A DNA stretch of 59,647 nt from an uncultured Erysipelotrichaceae bacterium (GCA_947385085.1 CANDJN010000011.1:1-59647), one strand, 5' to 3'; numbered from the stretch's first letter, positions 1 to 9,104 are shown. A program made the numbers and translations. The notes: generated by a model from the sequence alone, not told the origin.

Positions 1-633
1 TACGGCTTCAATCGCCTCCATCATCTGAACCTTCGGCTCCGTCGGGAATGAAGTGTGCAGCTCAGCCTGATAAAAATCCTTAAAACGCTCCACCAACAGC
101 TTCATATCATCGGCGCTCAGTTCCAAGTCGTCCTTAATTCCCTTCTGCACTTTTACCTCGTCGATGATTTCCTCAAAGCGTTTTTTGGAAAGCCCTTTTA
201 CCACATCGGCAAACATTTGAATGAAACGACGATAAGAATCATAAGCAAAACGCGGGTTGCCTGATTTTTCTGCAATGCTGGCAGCCACCACATCGTTGAT
301 TCCTAAGTTCAAAATCGTGTCCATCATTCCCGGCATAGAAGCTCGTGCACCGGATCGTACGCTCACCAGCAATGGATTTTGTGCATCTCCGAATTTCTTT
401 CCTGCTTCTGTTTCGAGCTTACCAAGATATTCCATGATTTCACTTTGAATATCTTCGCTGATTTTTTCACCATCGTCGTAGTACTTGTTACAAGCCTCCG
501 TTGTGATGGTAAAGCCGTTTGGCACCGGCATTCCCAACTTGCTCATTTCAGCCAAATTGGCACCTTTGCCGCCAAGCAGTTCGCGCATATTTCCATTTCC
601 TTCAGAAAATGAATAAACATACTTTTTTGCCAT
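1..633 (-). CDS. ppdK: Pyruvate, phosphate dikinase, N-terminal part (runs off the window)
   Basis: The first ~211 codons of pyruvate, phosphate dikinase, which interconverts pyruvate, ATP and phosphate with PEP, AMP and PPi in the cytoplasm. The product begins MAKKYVYSFSEG and carries the nucleotide-binding segment GGKGANLAEM and the stretch SVRSGARASMPGMMDT, both typical of the N-terminal ATP-grasp domain. The rest of the gene (phospho-His and PEP domains) lies before position 1. The start at 633 has an AAGGAGG Shine-Dalgarno a few bases upstream. A TATAAT-like -10 box at 670-675 and a candidate cre site at 683-696 suggest carbon catabolite control. The reading is clear from family motifs; only the truncation by the window edge limits it. 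Confidence 0.95.
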   Translation of the reverse strand, partial: MAKKYVYSFSEGNGNMRELLGGKGANLAEMSKLGMPVPNGFTITTEACNKYYDDGEKISEDIQSEIMEYLGKLETEAGKKFGDAQNPLLVSVRSGARASMPGMMDTILNLGINDVVAASIAEKSGNPRFAYDSYRRFIQMFADVVKGLSKKRFEEIIDEVKVQKGIKDDLELSADDMKLLVERFKDFYQAELHTSFPTEPKVQMMEAIEAV

Positions 634-669
634 TCCAGTTTATCCTCCTTATCTTGTTTTACCATGATA

Positions 670-698
670 ATTATACACGAAATGAAAGCGTTTTCCTA
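670..698 (-). promoter_or_regulatory. Candidate ppdK promoter with overlapping cre site
   Basis: On the minus strand a TATAAT at 670-675 lies 17 bp from a weak -35 (TAGGAA, 693-698). The spacer holds TGAAAGCGTTTTCC (683-696, plus strand), which fits the Gram-positive CcpA operator consensus TGWNANCGNTNWCA except at the last base. Binding there would block the promoter. A ccpA gene is present in the same window. The function is inferred from sequence match only. Confidence 0.5.
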
Positions 699-785
699 GT
701 CCATTTTTGTAATTCCTGCCAATTCTCAGCGCGTTTTTATACCATATGATTCTCGTACAATGAAGATACTTCGCTACAAGATAGA

Positions 786-2015
786 TTAAATGATTTCATC
801 TTCCTGTTCTAATTGTTCCAGCATTTCCGGATGCATTTCTTTCAGATATTCCTCCGCCTGATATTTCACCCGCAACGTGTTACCTTCCATTACGACATAG
901 GCAAGCAGTTCTTCACATTCCCTTTGTCTGCCTATACGCTTCAGGCATACAGCTTTATTAAAGGTATACAAAACTTTTAATAGTTTATTTTCTTCCTCTT
1001 CAATCTTAATCAAATCATATAGTTTTGATTCTATTTCATATTCGCCATTAACTCTATAGCGCAGCATTTCAGCCGATATGGGATAACTCAATTTTTTTGT
1101 TTTTCGATACAACTCAGCATATTCTCCTTTTATTTTTTCATGATGCTGATTAAAAAATACTTTTTGCTCCTCATTCGGCAATAACTCCATATAAGCCAAT
1201 ATATAAAAGCCCTCTTTTTGATAATTGCTGAAACGCTTTAATGCCCTTTTTAATTCACTGTAATCATTATCATTAACCAGTAAAGAATATATATAGTTTT
1301 TTACAAGCACGGGGTTTTTGGGGTATTCTTCACATAGGGATTTACTGACTCGGTAATACGTCTCACTGTCACACTCATCTGTTAGCTTTGCATAAAGCTT
1401 TTTCGTTAAGGTAGTTGCATATTTCGATCGTGTAATTTCAGGAACAAAGATTATTAAAATAAAATCGACCACTAACAAAACCGTTAAAATAAATTCATTT
1501 TGGATGATGTTTGAAAAATAAAAATAGATCAATATAATGAATAGAAGCAGCAAAATAGTAATAATATTTCTCATTCGGTATCCTTTGACAAAATCGTTAT
1601 ACAATGTCCGTTCCTCTGGATTCATGATTGAAAACTCTTCTTCATCATAACTTTCCATTTTGATGCTTCTTTTAACTTTGCCAATATACTCTTTATTCAT
1701 GCATAGCATAATGATTTCCACCAGCATGAGCGGAATGGATATATAAACAAACAGTTGCCATTGAAGAGGAAACGAAACGAGCCATAGTACAACTTGCCCA
1801 GCCTTTTTAAAGCAATGCTGTGCGCATAATTGGGCAAACAAATAGATCACATTAAACAAACCTAGAATGGCAGCTACAGCAAAAAGATACATTTGAAATC
1901 GCACTTTAGGGGGAAAAGGCACTGGCAACTGATAAAGCATTAGATACATAATGAACGCAGTAATTAACAAAGTGATGATTTCTGCCAGTAAATGTGATTT
2001 GATGCGAATATTCAT
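786..2015 (-). CDS. Membrane protein, tandem paralogue family, copy A
   Basis: A 409-residue protein I cannot assign to a known family. About four hydrophobic segments are visible: a pair near residues 10-65, one near 80-105, and a pair at about 150-195. A soluble, charged, helix-rich C-terminal half follows (about 205-409), with alternating helices reminiscent of TPR-like folds. Shared family marks are MNIRIKSHLLAEIITL at the start, the motif LYNDFVKGYRMRN in the middle and CEELLAYVV near the end. Three more copies follow upstream at 2302, 3490 and 5291. The start has a GGAGGG Shine-Dalgarno and is conserved among the full-length copies. Function is unknown; no catalytic motif is visible. 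Confidence 0.8.
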   Translation of the reverse strand: MNIRIKSHLLAEIITLLITAFIMYLMLYQLPVPFPPKVRFQMYLFAVAAILGLFNVIYLFAQLCAQHCFKKAGQVVLWLVSFPLQWQLFVYISIPLMLVEIIMLCMNKEYIGKVKRSIKMESYDEEEFSIMNPEERTLYNDFVKGYRMRNIITILLLLFIILIYFYFSNIIQNEFILTVLLVVDFILIIFVPEITRSKYATTLTKKLYAKLTDECDSETYYRVSKSLCEEYPKNPVLVKNYIYSLLVNDNDYSELKRALKRFSNYQKEGFYILAYMELLPNEEQKVFFNQHHEKIKGEYAELYRKTKKLSYPISAEMLRYRVNGEYEIESKLYDLIKIEEEENKLLKVLYTFNKAVCLKRIGRQRECEELLAYVVMEGNTLRVKYQAEEYLKEMHPEMLEQLEQEDEII

Positions 2016-2301
2016 AACAATGATCCCTCCTGTAAAATTAAAAATTTTCGGTTCTTTATTCTATACATAAATAACAGTCATTCAGCGGTTTGATTGTTTC
2101 CCAACCTTATATGAACACTTTTTATAAAATATGTTCCTATCCTCATTTTTTTATTTAATATGCTAACTAAGTAAAAGATAATTTCCCGCTCCTTGCCTGA
2201 TAAAATATTCATGTTATCTCCACTATTATGATATTTATTTAGTTAAAGTGTTTCCTAGTCCAATTTTATTATTCCAAGATTAAATCCAGCTACAAGATAG
2301 A

Positions 2302-3132
2302 TCAAATGGTTTTATCATTCTGTTCCAGCATTTCCGGGTGCATTTCTTTCAAATATTCCTCTGCCAGATATTTCACCCGCAAGGTGTTGCCTTCCCTTAC
2401 GACATAGACAAGCAGCTCTTCACATTCCTTTTGATTCCCTAGATGATTCAGGCATATGGCTTCATTATATGTGTACATAGCTCTTGATAGTTTACTTTCT
2501 TCGTCCTTAATTAATGCATATAGTTTTAACTCCTCTTCATATTCTTCATTTAATTTATACCGTAAAATTTCAATCAATACGGGATAAATTATTTCTTTTG
2601 TTTTTAGATATCTCCTATCATAAAAGTCTTTTATTTTTTCATAATGCTGCTCGAAAAAGTTTTTTTGTTCCTCTTCCGACAATACCTTCATATAAGCCAG
2701 AATATAGAAAACCTCTTTTTGATAGCTGTTGAAACGCTTTAATGCACCTTTTAATTCACTGTAATCATTTTCATCTATTTGTAAAGAATATATATAATGT
2801 TCTACAAGCACAGCATTTTTAGGATATTTTTCACATAAGGCTTTACAAACATGATAATAGGTCTTACTATCGCACTGGTTTTCAGCCTTCGCATAAATCT
2901 TTTTTATTAGGGTAACTGCATATATCATACGCATATATTTAGGGACGAAGATTATTAAGATTAAGGCAATCAACAGCATTACCAATAAAACAAATAAGTT
3001 CTTCGTGACGATCGTAAAAATACTGCAAATAACAACACCGAATATAACTATGATATTAGTAATAGTGTTTCTCGTTCGGTAATCTTTGACAAAATCGTTA
3101 TACAATGTCTGTTCCTCTGCATTCATTATCAC
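2302..3132 (-). CDS. Tandem paralogue family, copy B, N-terminally truncated
   Basis: A 276-residue copy that matches copies A, C and D only from the motif LYNDFVKDYRTRN onward. It keeps the second pair of membrane segments (about residues 25-65) and the soluble C-terminal half. The first ~130 residues are missing; decayed remnants of them lie just upstream (3133-3290). The reading could start at GTG (3132) or ATG (3126); a GAGGAGG stretch that is part of the old coding sequence now lies in Shine-Dalgarno position. It may be a decaying copy or may still make a shorter protein. The C-terminal ~35 residues remain almost identical to those of the other copies. Confidence 0.65.
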   Translation of the reverse strand: MIMNAEEQTLYNDFVKDYRTRNTITNIIVIFGVVICSIFTIVTKNLFVLLVMLLIALILIIFVPKYMRMIYAVTLIKKIYAKAENQCDSKTYYHVCKALCEKYPKNAVLVEHYIYSLQIDENDYSELKGALKRFNSYQKEVFYILAYMKVLSEEEQKNFFEQHYEKIKDFYDRRYLKTKEIIYPVLIEILRYKLNEEYEEELKLYALIKDEESKLSRAMYTYNEAICLNHLGNQKECEELLVYVVREGNTLRVKYLAEEYLKEMHPEMLEQNDKTI

Positions 3133-3290
3133 AGTTCCCTCCTCATCATAACTTTCGGTTTTAATTTTCCTTTACAGCCAATATGCTCTTAGACTATGCA
3201 TAGCATAATGATTTTCACCAGCATGAGCGAAAATATAAAGGAAGACAATTTCCATTAGAAATGGAAATGTTACAGCTATAAAACTTACTA
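3133..3290 (-). pseudogene. Decayed N-terminal remnant of copy B
   Basis: Reading the minus strand here gives IFSLMLVKIIMLCIV, a stop, then EHIG, which aligns with IPLMLVEIIMLCM..EYIG of copy A. Further upstream, fragments resembling FPLQWQLF carry a stop. The segment coding for the first ~95 residues is missing altogether. The rest of 3291-3489 is AT-rich flanking DNA that resembles the flank at 5040-5280. Confidence 0.75.
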
Positions 3291-3489
3291 TCATAAGTAT
3301 ACATTTTGTATCCTTTTTATTCAATCATTTTTAGATGATTTTAAACTAGCTGTAATATAAGAAGTGATTAGAAAAAGTCTTTTATGACCGCTTTTTTGTA
3401 ATCGAATTATGTGAAGTGATTCCTATCTATTTTCATACCATCTCCCGAGTTATGATAAGATGCCAAGAAAAAGTACAAGCATAAGTAGA

Positions 3490-4710
3490 TCAAATAATTT
3501 TATCATCCTGTTCCAGCATTTCCGGATGCATTTCTTTCAGATATTCCTTTGCTCGATATTTCACCCGCAAAGTATTGCCTTCCTTTACGACATAGGCAAG
3601 CAGCTCTTCACATTCCTTTTGTCTGCCTAAACGCTTCAGACAGGCGGCTTTATTAAATGCAAATAAAACCTTATCTAACTTTGTTTCATTATATTTAATT
3701 GAATCAAATAACTTCAATGCTTCCTCATATTCTCCGTTTATCCCGTGTCGCATTATATCTAAAAGTATCATATTATCTAAATATTTGTTAATTTTCGTCT
3801 TTTGATATGCCTTTTCATAGTCCTTTTTTATTCTTTCATAACTCTCGTTGAAAAAACGCTTATACTCCTCCTTTGGCAGCAAATTCATATATGCCAGCAA
3901 ATAGAAATTCCAATCTTCATAACTTCTGAAACGTTTCAATGCTCTTTTTAGTTCACTATAATCATTATCATCTATTTGTAAGGAATATACATAGTGTTCT
4001 ACAAGCAAAGTGTTGTTTGGATATTTTTCACATAATGCTTTACTAACGTGATAATATGCCCTACTGTCACACTGGTTTCCAACCGTCGCACAAATCTCTT
4101 TTATTAAGGTAACTGTATATTTTGTTCGCAATCTTATAGAAACGAAGAATATTAAGATAAAAATGATCAATAATATCACCAATAAAATAAATACATTATT
4201 TATGACGGTTGTAAGACACCCATAAATAACAACACTGAATAAGGCGATTATATTGGTAATAACTCTTTTCATCCGGTATCCTTTGACAAAATCGTTATAC
4301 AATGTCTGTTCTTCTGCATTCAATAGCATCTGTTCTCCATCATAATTGTCAATTATGACATCTCCTTTACCACTGCCGATATGCTCTTTTCCTATGCATA
4401 TCATAATGATTTCCACCAGCATAAGCGGAAGCGATAAATAGATAAACAATGCCCATTGAAGGGGAAACGCAACGAACCATAACACAACGTGCCACGCCTT
4501 TGTAAAACAATGCTGTGCGCATAATTGGGCAAACAAATAAAACGTATTCGACAATCCTAAAATGGCAACTTCACCCAAAAGAAACAATTCAAAATTCTCT
4601 TTTAGGGAAAGCGGCAAATCCGGTAGGTAAAAAGTGAAGCACAGAATGAATGTATTGATTATTAAAGTGATAATTTCTGTCAGTAAATGTGATTTGATGC
4701 TAATTCTCAT
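3490..4710 (-). CDS. Membrane protein, tandem paralogue family, copy C
   Basis: A 406-residue full-length member of the same family as the copies at 786, 2302 and 5291. It begins MRISIKSHLLTEIITL, has hydrophobic segments near residues 10-65, 85-105 and 150-195, the family motif LYNDFVKGYRMKR, and ends with the shared EYLKEMHPEMLEQ. An upstream in-frame ATG exists at 4764, but the start at 4710 has AAGGAG at good spacing and lines up with copies A and D. Residues between ~60 and ~330 diverge among the copies far more than the last 40. Function is unknown. Confidence 0.8.
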   Translation of the reverse strand: MRISIKSHLLTEIITLIINTFILCFTFYLPDLPLSLKENFELFLLGEVAILGLSNTFYLFAQLCAQHCFTKAWHVVLWFVAFPLQWALFIYLSLPLMLVEIIMICIGKEHIGSGKGDVIIDNYDGEQMLLNAEEQTLYNDFVKGYRMKRVITNIIALFSVVIYGCLTTVINNVFILLVILLIIFILIFFVSIRLRTKYTVTLIKEICATVGNQCDSRAYYHVSKALCEKYPNNTLLVEHYVYSLQIDDNDYSELKRALKRFRSYEDWNFYLLAYMNLLPKEEYKRFFNESYERIKKDYEKAYQKTKINKYLDNMILLDIMRHGINGEYEEALKLFDSIKYNETKLDKVLFAFNKAACLKRLGRQKECEELLAYVVKEGNTLRVKYRAKEYLKEMHPEMLEQDDKII

Positions 4711-4764
4711 AATAATGACTCCTTCCATGGATTTGAGAATTTCAAATTCCTTATACGATTTCAA

Positions 4765-5290
4765 TAAAATTACTCAGCGACTTTATTGTCTGTTAACTTT
4801 GTATGAATGCATAAATAAAGATCATAACTGAGGGGATTATGCAATCGCAATGTGATTTTTGAATGTGCGCATTCTAAGTTTCACTGCTGTTCTATACATA
4901 AAAAAGAACAAAAGAAGCTAGGAATTTAAGACCAAAGCCTCCTTTATTCTTAATGTTAAATGACTTTCATTCTATAGGATATGCTCTATGCCCTTTTTCA
5001 TTATTCTTTTCCTACTGAAAAAGAATAAATTTCATAGCTACTTATATCATAAGTATACATTTTGTATCCATTATATTCAATCATTTTTTAATAATATTGG
5101 GCTAGCTATCATAATAGGAAGTGATTGGGCAAAATCTTTTTTGACCGCTTTATTGTATTCAAATCATGTAAAGGAATAATTGATATCAATGTTTTTACTA
5201 ATTTCATTTTCTCTGCTATTCCATGCCCATTTCACGTTACATCCGGTATTTACGATAAAATGTCAAGTAACATTCTAATTACAATATAGA
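4765..5290. other. Gene-free spacer between copies C and D
   Basis: An AT-rich spacer. The part near 4895-4960 resembles 6612-6680 upstream of copy D, and the part at 5040-5175 resembles 3285-3420 (shared strings such as ATCATAAGTATACATTTTG and AGTGATTGG or AGTGATTAG). These spacers are therefore part of the duplicated unit. I see no RNA gene or convincing coding sequence here. Confidence 0.6.
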
Positions 5291-6508
5291 TCAAATGATT
5301 TTATTGTCCTGTTCCAACATTACCAGGTGCATTTCTTTCAAATATTCCTCTGCTTCATATTTCACCCGCAACGTATTGCCTTCCTTTACGACATAGGCAA
5401 GCAGTTCTTCACACTCCTTTTGTCTCCCCAAATGCTTCAAGCATAATGCTTTATTAAAAGCAAATGTAACTTTTGATCGTTTTGTTCCATCTTCCTTAAT
5501 TGAATCATATAATTTTAAAGATTCTTCATATTTTCCATTTAACTCAAGACGTCTGGTTTCCAAAGAAATGAGAAAATGAAAATACTTTGTTTTTTTTGTT
5601 TTTTGATAGGCTCTCTCATAGGGCTTTTTGATTATTTCATAATACTGATCGAAAAATTTTTTCTTTTCCTCATTTGGCAATATCCTCATATACGCCAGCT
5701 TATAAAAAACCTCTTTTTGATAATCGCTAAAATGCTTTAAAGCCCTTTTTAATTCACTGTAATCATTATTATCCAGTTGTAAGGAATTAAAGTAATGCTC
5801 TAAAAGGATTGTATTGCTTGGATACTTTTCACATAATGCTTTACTAACATGATAATAAGTCTTACTGTCACACTCGTTTTCGACCTTTGCATAAATCTTT
5901 TTTATTAAGATAGCCGTATATTTCATGCGTATAAAAGCAGGTACGATGATTATTAGAACAAAAAAACATATAAATTCCACCAATATAACAAAGACATTAT
6001 TTGTGCTGCCCGTAATATTACAGAAAATAATAATGAATAAAAGCATTAAAATGGGGATGATGTTTCTCATTTGGTATCCTTTGACAAAATCATTATACAA
6101 TGTCTGTTCCTCTATATTCATTATCGTCAATTCTTCATCGCAATCATCAATTTTAATGTTTCCTTTACCACTATCAATATGCTCTCTTCCCATGCATAGC
6201 ATAATAATTTCTACTATAATGAGCGGAATCGTCATACAAGCAAACAATTGCCATTGAAGGGGAAATGAAACAAGCCATAGTACAACATGCCTCGCCTTTG
6301 TAAAGCCATGCTGGGAGCATAATTGAGCAAACAAATAGATTGTATTGAAAAAGCCCAAAATAGCAAGCAGACTCATAAAATACTTATATAGTTTTACATC
6401 AGCCGGAAAAGGCGCCGGTAACTGATAAAAAATTAAAGACATAACGAATGCGGAAATCATTAAAGTAATGATTTCTGCGAGTAAATGTGATTTGATGCGT
6501 ATTTTCAT
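5291..6508 (-). CDS. Membrane protein, tandem paralogue family, copy D
   Basis: A 405-residue full-length member of the family. It begins MKIRIKSHLLAEIITL, with hydrophobic segments near 10-65, 80-105 and 150-195, the motif LYNDFVKGYQMRN, and a soluble helical C-terminal half ending EYLKEMHLVMLEQ. The start has no strong Shine-Dalgarno (AGGAG lies near) but is fixed by alignment with A and C. It is the first copy in transcription order, so it may be the oldest or may head a unit. The reaction or partner is unknown; membrane anchoring with a cytoplasmic or exposed helical domain is inferred. Confidence 0.8.
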   Translation of the reverse strand: MKIRIKSHLLAEIITLMISAFVMSLIFYQLPAPFPADVKLYKYFMSLLAILGFFNTIYLFAQLCSQHGFTKARHVVLWLVSFPLQWQLFACMTIPLIIVEIIMLCMGREHIDSGKGNIKIDDCDEELTIMNIEEQTLYNDFVKGYQMRNIIPILMLLFIIIFCNITGSTNNVFVILVEFICFFVLIIIVPAFIRMKYTAILIKKIYAKVENECDSKTYYHVSKALCEKYPSNTILLEHYFNSLQLDNNDYSELKRALKHFSDYQKEVFYKLAYMRILPNEEKKKFFDQYYEIIKKPYERAYQKTKKTKYFHFLISLETRRLELNGKYEESLKLYDSIKEDGTKRSKVTFAFNKALCLKHLGRQKECEELLAYVVKEGNTLRVKYEAEEYLKEMHLVMLEQDNKII

Positions 6509-6885
6509 AACGATTACTCCTTTTTTACATCAATGTTTTTTGATCAATCTATATCCATTTACATAAATGCGTTAATATCACTCAGTATGGCAGAAAATTT
6601 CATAATCCAACTGCATATACAAAAAAGAATAAAAGAAGCAGGATTGTAAAGAACTACATCTTTTATTCCAACGTAATATGCATTCCTTCATCAAAGATCT
6701 GATCCATGATCCCCGCTTAACCATGATTCTCTTGCCTATAAGCTATCATAATGATACATCTTTCCCTACCCCTGCATTATACACCTTGTATTCTTTTTCT
6801 TCAATCCCTTCAGATGGTGCATAAAATTAATTAAAGCTGCTATCGCCTTTTATCCAATTTGCATAGCCAAAACGCTTTTATAAAA
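6509..6885. other. Gene-free spacer upstream of copy D
   Basis: An AT-rich spacer carrying the likely promoter region of copy D and a segment (6612-6680) similar to 4895-4960. The stretch at 6780-6880 faintly resembles the duplicated flank seen at 3300 and 5060. No gene is seen. Confidence 0.5.
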
Positions 6886-7824
6886 TCAGCTGAATGTCAC
6901 TAAATCATCAAGCGCCGCTGTCTCTGTAACTTCACAGGCATATAATACCGGTACATTGCCGCCATACTCTTCATCATATTCACAGCGCATTTTTGCTGTT
7001 AATGTGACCCATTTCCCCCGCTTCAAGCGACTGCTTTGATTATAATGAACCACAAAACCGATCATCTGTATATCCTCGGCACAGCAAACCATTGCCTCAC
7101 GTCCGATCAAAAACAGATCGCCATGCGCATGATCGACCTCCACAATTTGACCGACAAAGCTTACCGTTTTGCCCTCATAAAACTGCGGCTTATCGAGTGC
7201 ATCCATATACCATAAGCCATAATCATCGGCTGCGATATGAAGATGATCCGCTTTTACATCAAAGGGTAATTCATCATCCGGTAATTGATTGACAGCGCCA
7301 TCAACACTTTCATAAATAAGCTGCGCACCCTTGTTTATCGCTTTCACATTACTGCGCAGAAAGCTTTTTTTGGTTGTTTCATCACAACGATTAAAAATAA
7401 TCAATTCACTATGTACCAGCTGATCATAAATAATTGAACGCATATTATTCATATACATCGCAAAGGTAGAGGCATCCACTGTCGTCATAATCTGAACCAA
7501 CAGCCACTCTATCGGATATTCTACATCCAAAAACGATGTTACACTCCACATTCCATTAAATTCAATCATGACTTGTTCCGGATGATATTGGCGATCCAGG
7601 GAATCTAAATAATCAAAGCCGAGATCAGATTCCTGTTTCACATAGACAACATCACAGCCATAAGCACTCATAACCGTATCATCATACTCCACCTCGCCAT
7701 CCTCACAGATGAGTAACAGTGTTTTTTCACCATCGTGAAACTGTGGATCACGCAGCGTGTCTTGAATAAATGAGGTTTTTCCACTATCCAAAAAACCGGT
7801 AAATAAATAAACAGGTACACTCAT
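6886..7824 (-). CDS. CobW/COG0523-like GTPase fused to a TIGR03943-like OB domain
   Basis: A 312-residue protein. The N-terminal half is a P-loop GTPase of the CobW/COG0523 type with Walker A GFLDSGKTS, a Walker B-like VMIEFNG and a guanine-specificity motif NRCD. It lacks the CxCC metal-binding motif of its neighbour. The C-terminal third (GKTVSFVGQIVEV, REAMVCCAEDIQMIGFVV, GKWVTLTAKM) resembles the C-terminal region of TIGR03943/YcgQ-type proteins. The start at 7824 follows the stop of the upstream gene by four bases and has GGAG in Shine-Dalgarno position; an upstream GTG/ATG is less likely. The tight pairing with a second CobW gene suggests a joint role in metal delivery, probably zinc. 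That is inference. Confidence 0.8.
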   Translation of the reverse strand: MSVPVYLFTGFLDSGKTSFIQDTLRDPQFHDGEKTLLLICEDGEVEYDDTVMSAYGCDVVYVKQESDLGFDYLDSLDRQYHPEQVMIEFNGMWSVTSFLDVEYPIEWLLVQIMTTVDASTFAMYMNNMRSIIYDQLVHSELIIFNRCDETTKKSFLRSNVKAINKGAQLIYESVDGAVNQLPDDELPFDVKADHLHIAADDYGLWYMDALDKPQFYEGKTVSFVGQIVEVDHAHGDLFLIGREAMVCCAEDIQMIGFVVHYNQSSRLKRGKWVTLTAKMRCEYDEEYGGNVPVLYACEVTETAALDDLVTFS

Positions 7825-7828
7825 AACT

Positions 7829-8869
7829 TCATTGCTCCAAACCAAACAGCGCTGTCAGAGCTGATTCTTTTAAGTCAGATCCGATCACACAAAGCTTACC
7901 GATTGTATCTTTACCACCTAAACGAATATCATATTCGCCGGGCACAAGATCAAAATACAGCCAGTTATGATCATTGCTTGGAACCATTCCTTTAGCTCTT
8001 AAAATGGCGCCGTATTGAGACTGCTTTGTTAAAGCATTTAAAATTGTTTCAAGCTCTTCTTTGGTATAGGAACGCATTGTTTCACAACCCCAGCTGGTAA
8101 ATACATCATCGGCATGATGATGTCCCTCATGATCATGATGGTGATGATGTTCGTGTTCGTGATCATGGTGATGCTCATGATGATCGTGATGATGCTCGTG
8201 TTCATGACCATACTCATGATGGTGATGACATATCGGACAAACATCCATCTCTTTTAACAATTCATCAGATAAATTCTGGGGATGCTCCATCGCTTCCCGG
8301 ACTTTTTCACCATCCAGTTCCTCCCAAGGAGTCGCAATAAGATTGGCGTGCTGATTATGCTTGCGAAGCAGCGAAATCACATTCTCTACCTGTTCCGGTT
8401 TCATCATCTGAGTACGACTGATGATAATCGTATTGGCAAATTCAATTTGATTGTTGAAGAATTCACCGAAATTTTTCATGTAAACCTTTGCCTTTTTACC
8501 ATCGACAACGGTCGTATACGAATTCAATTCCAGTCGTTCATCCTGCAAATCACAAATTGCTTTGATAACATCCGACAGCTTACCAACACCGCTTGGCTCG
8601 ATGATAATCCGCTCAGGACTGAATTGTTCCATGACCTTTTCCAAACTGGCCGCAAAATCACCAACAAGCGAACAACAAATACAACCGCTATTCATTTCTT
8701 TGATAGTAATGCCCGCTTCCTTCAAAAAGCCGCCGTCGATGCCGATCTCACCGAATTCATTTTCAATCAATACAATTTTTTCATCTTGGTAAGCCTCTTG
8801 AATCAGCTTGCGAATCAGCGTTGTCTTACCGGCCCCCAAAAAGCCCGATATAATATCAATTTTCGTCAT
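7829..8869 (-). CDS. CobW/ZNG1-family GTP-dependent metallochaperone with His-rich stretch
   Basis: A 346-residue G3E GTPase. Visible motifs are Walker A GFLGAGKTT (residues 9-17), ENEFG, the metal-binding GCICCS (62-67) and IIIEPSG (88-94). A run of His alternating with Asp, Glu and Gly follows at about 211-253, then the CobW C-terminal domain. Family members bind Zn or Co and pass it to client enzymes; the His-rich stretch is a common metal-storage addition. It forms an operon with the GTPase-OB gene four bases downstream. No clear Zur box is seen upstream. The substrate metal cannot be read from sequence; zinc is the most likely. Confidence 0.9.
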   Translation of the reverse strand: MTKIDIISGFLGAGKTTLIRKLIQEAYQDEKIVLIENEFGEIGIDGGFLKEAGITIKEMNSGCICCSLVGDFAASLEKVMEQFSPERIIIEPSGVGKLSDVIKAICDLQDERLELNSYTTVVDGKKAKVYMKNFGEFFNNQIEFANTIIISRTQMMKPEQVENVISLLRKHNQHANLIATPWEELDGEKVREAMEHPQNLSDELLKEMDVCPICHHHHEYGHEHEHHHDHHEHHHDHEHEHHHHHDHEGHHHADDVFTSWGCETMRSYTKEELETILNALTKQSQYGAILRAKGMVPSNDHNWLYFDLVPGEYDIRLGGKDTIGKLCVIGSDLKESALTALFGLEQ

Positions 8870-9104
8870 AATATCAACCTTACCTTTTCTAGTATCATGT
8901 AAAAGACATATCCATTAATCCTATAAATTTATCCTTCCTTTATCGGATACCTCTATAGTATACCACCACAGCACTTTTTTGCGCAAATGTTCTTTCCGTC
9001 TTCCTTACCGCATATCAACGCGATTGCTTTCTACACCTATTTCATTTTTTATCCGTTCAGCGTATCTAAATAGCTTATTAAATCATTAATTTCAATATAA
9101 TTAC

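Noticed and set aside
4988..5179. 63-codon plus-strand frame in the spacer between copies C and D
   Set aside because: It lies in duplicated non-coding flank DNA; the matching spacer at 3290-3420 does not keep a clear frame.
8104..8244. Repetitive CAT/CAC-rich stretch looking like a DNA repeat
   Set aside because: It is the coding sequence of the His-rich segment of the CobW protein; the repetition follows from His codons.
8282..8902. Plus-strand open frame of 206 codons
   Set aside because: It lies antisense to the CobW gene with no Shine-Dalgarno and no family resemblance.
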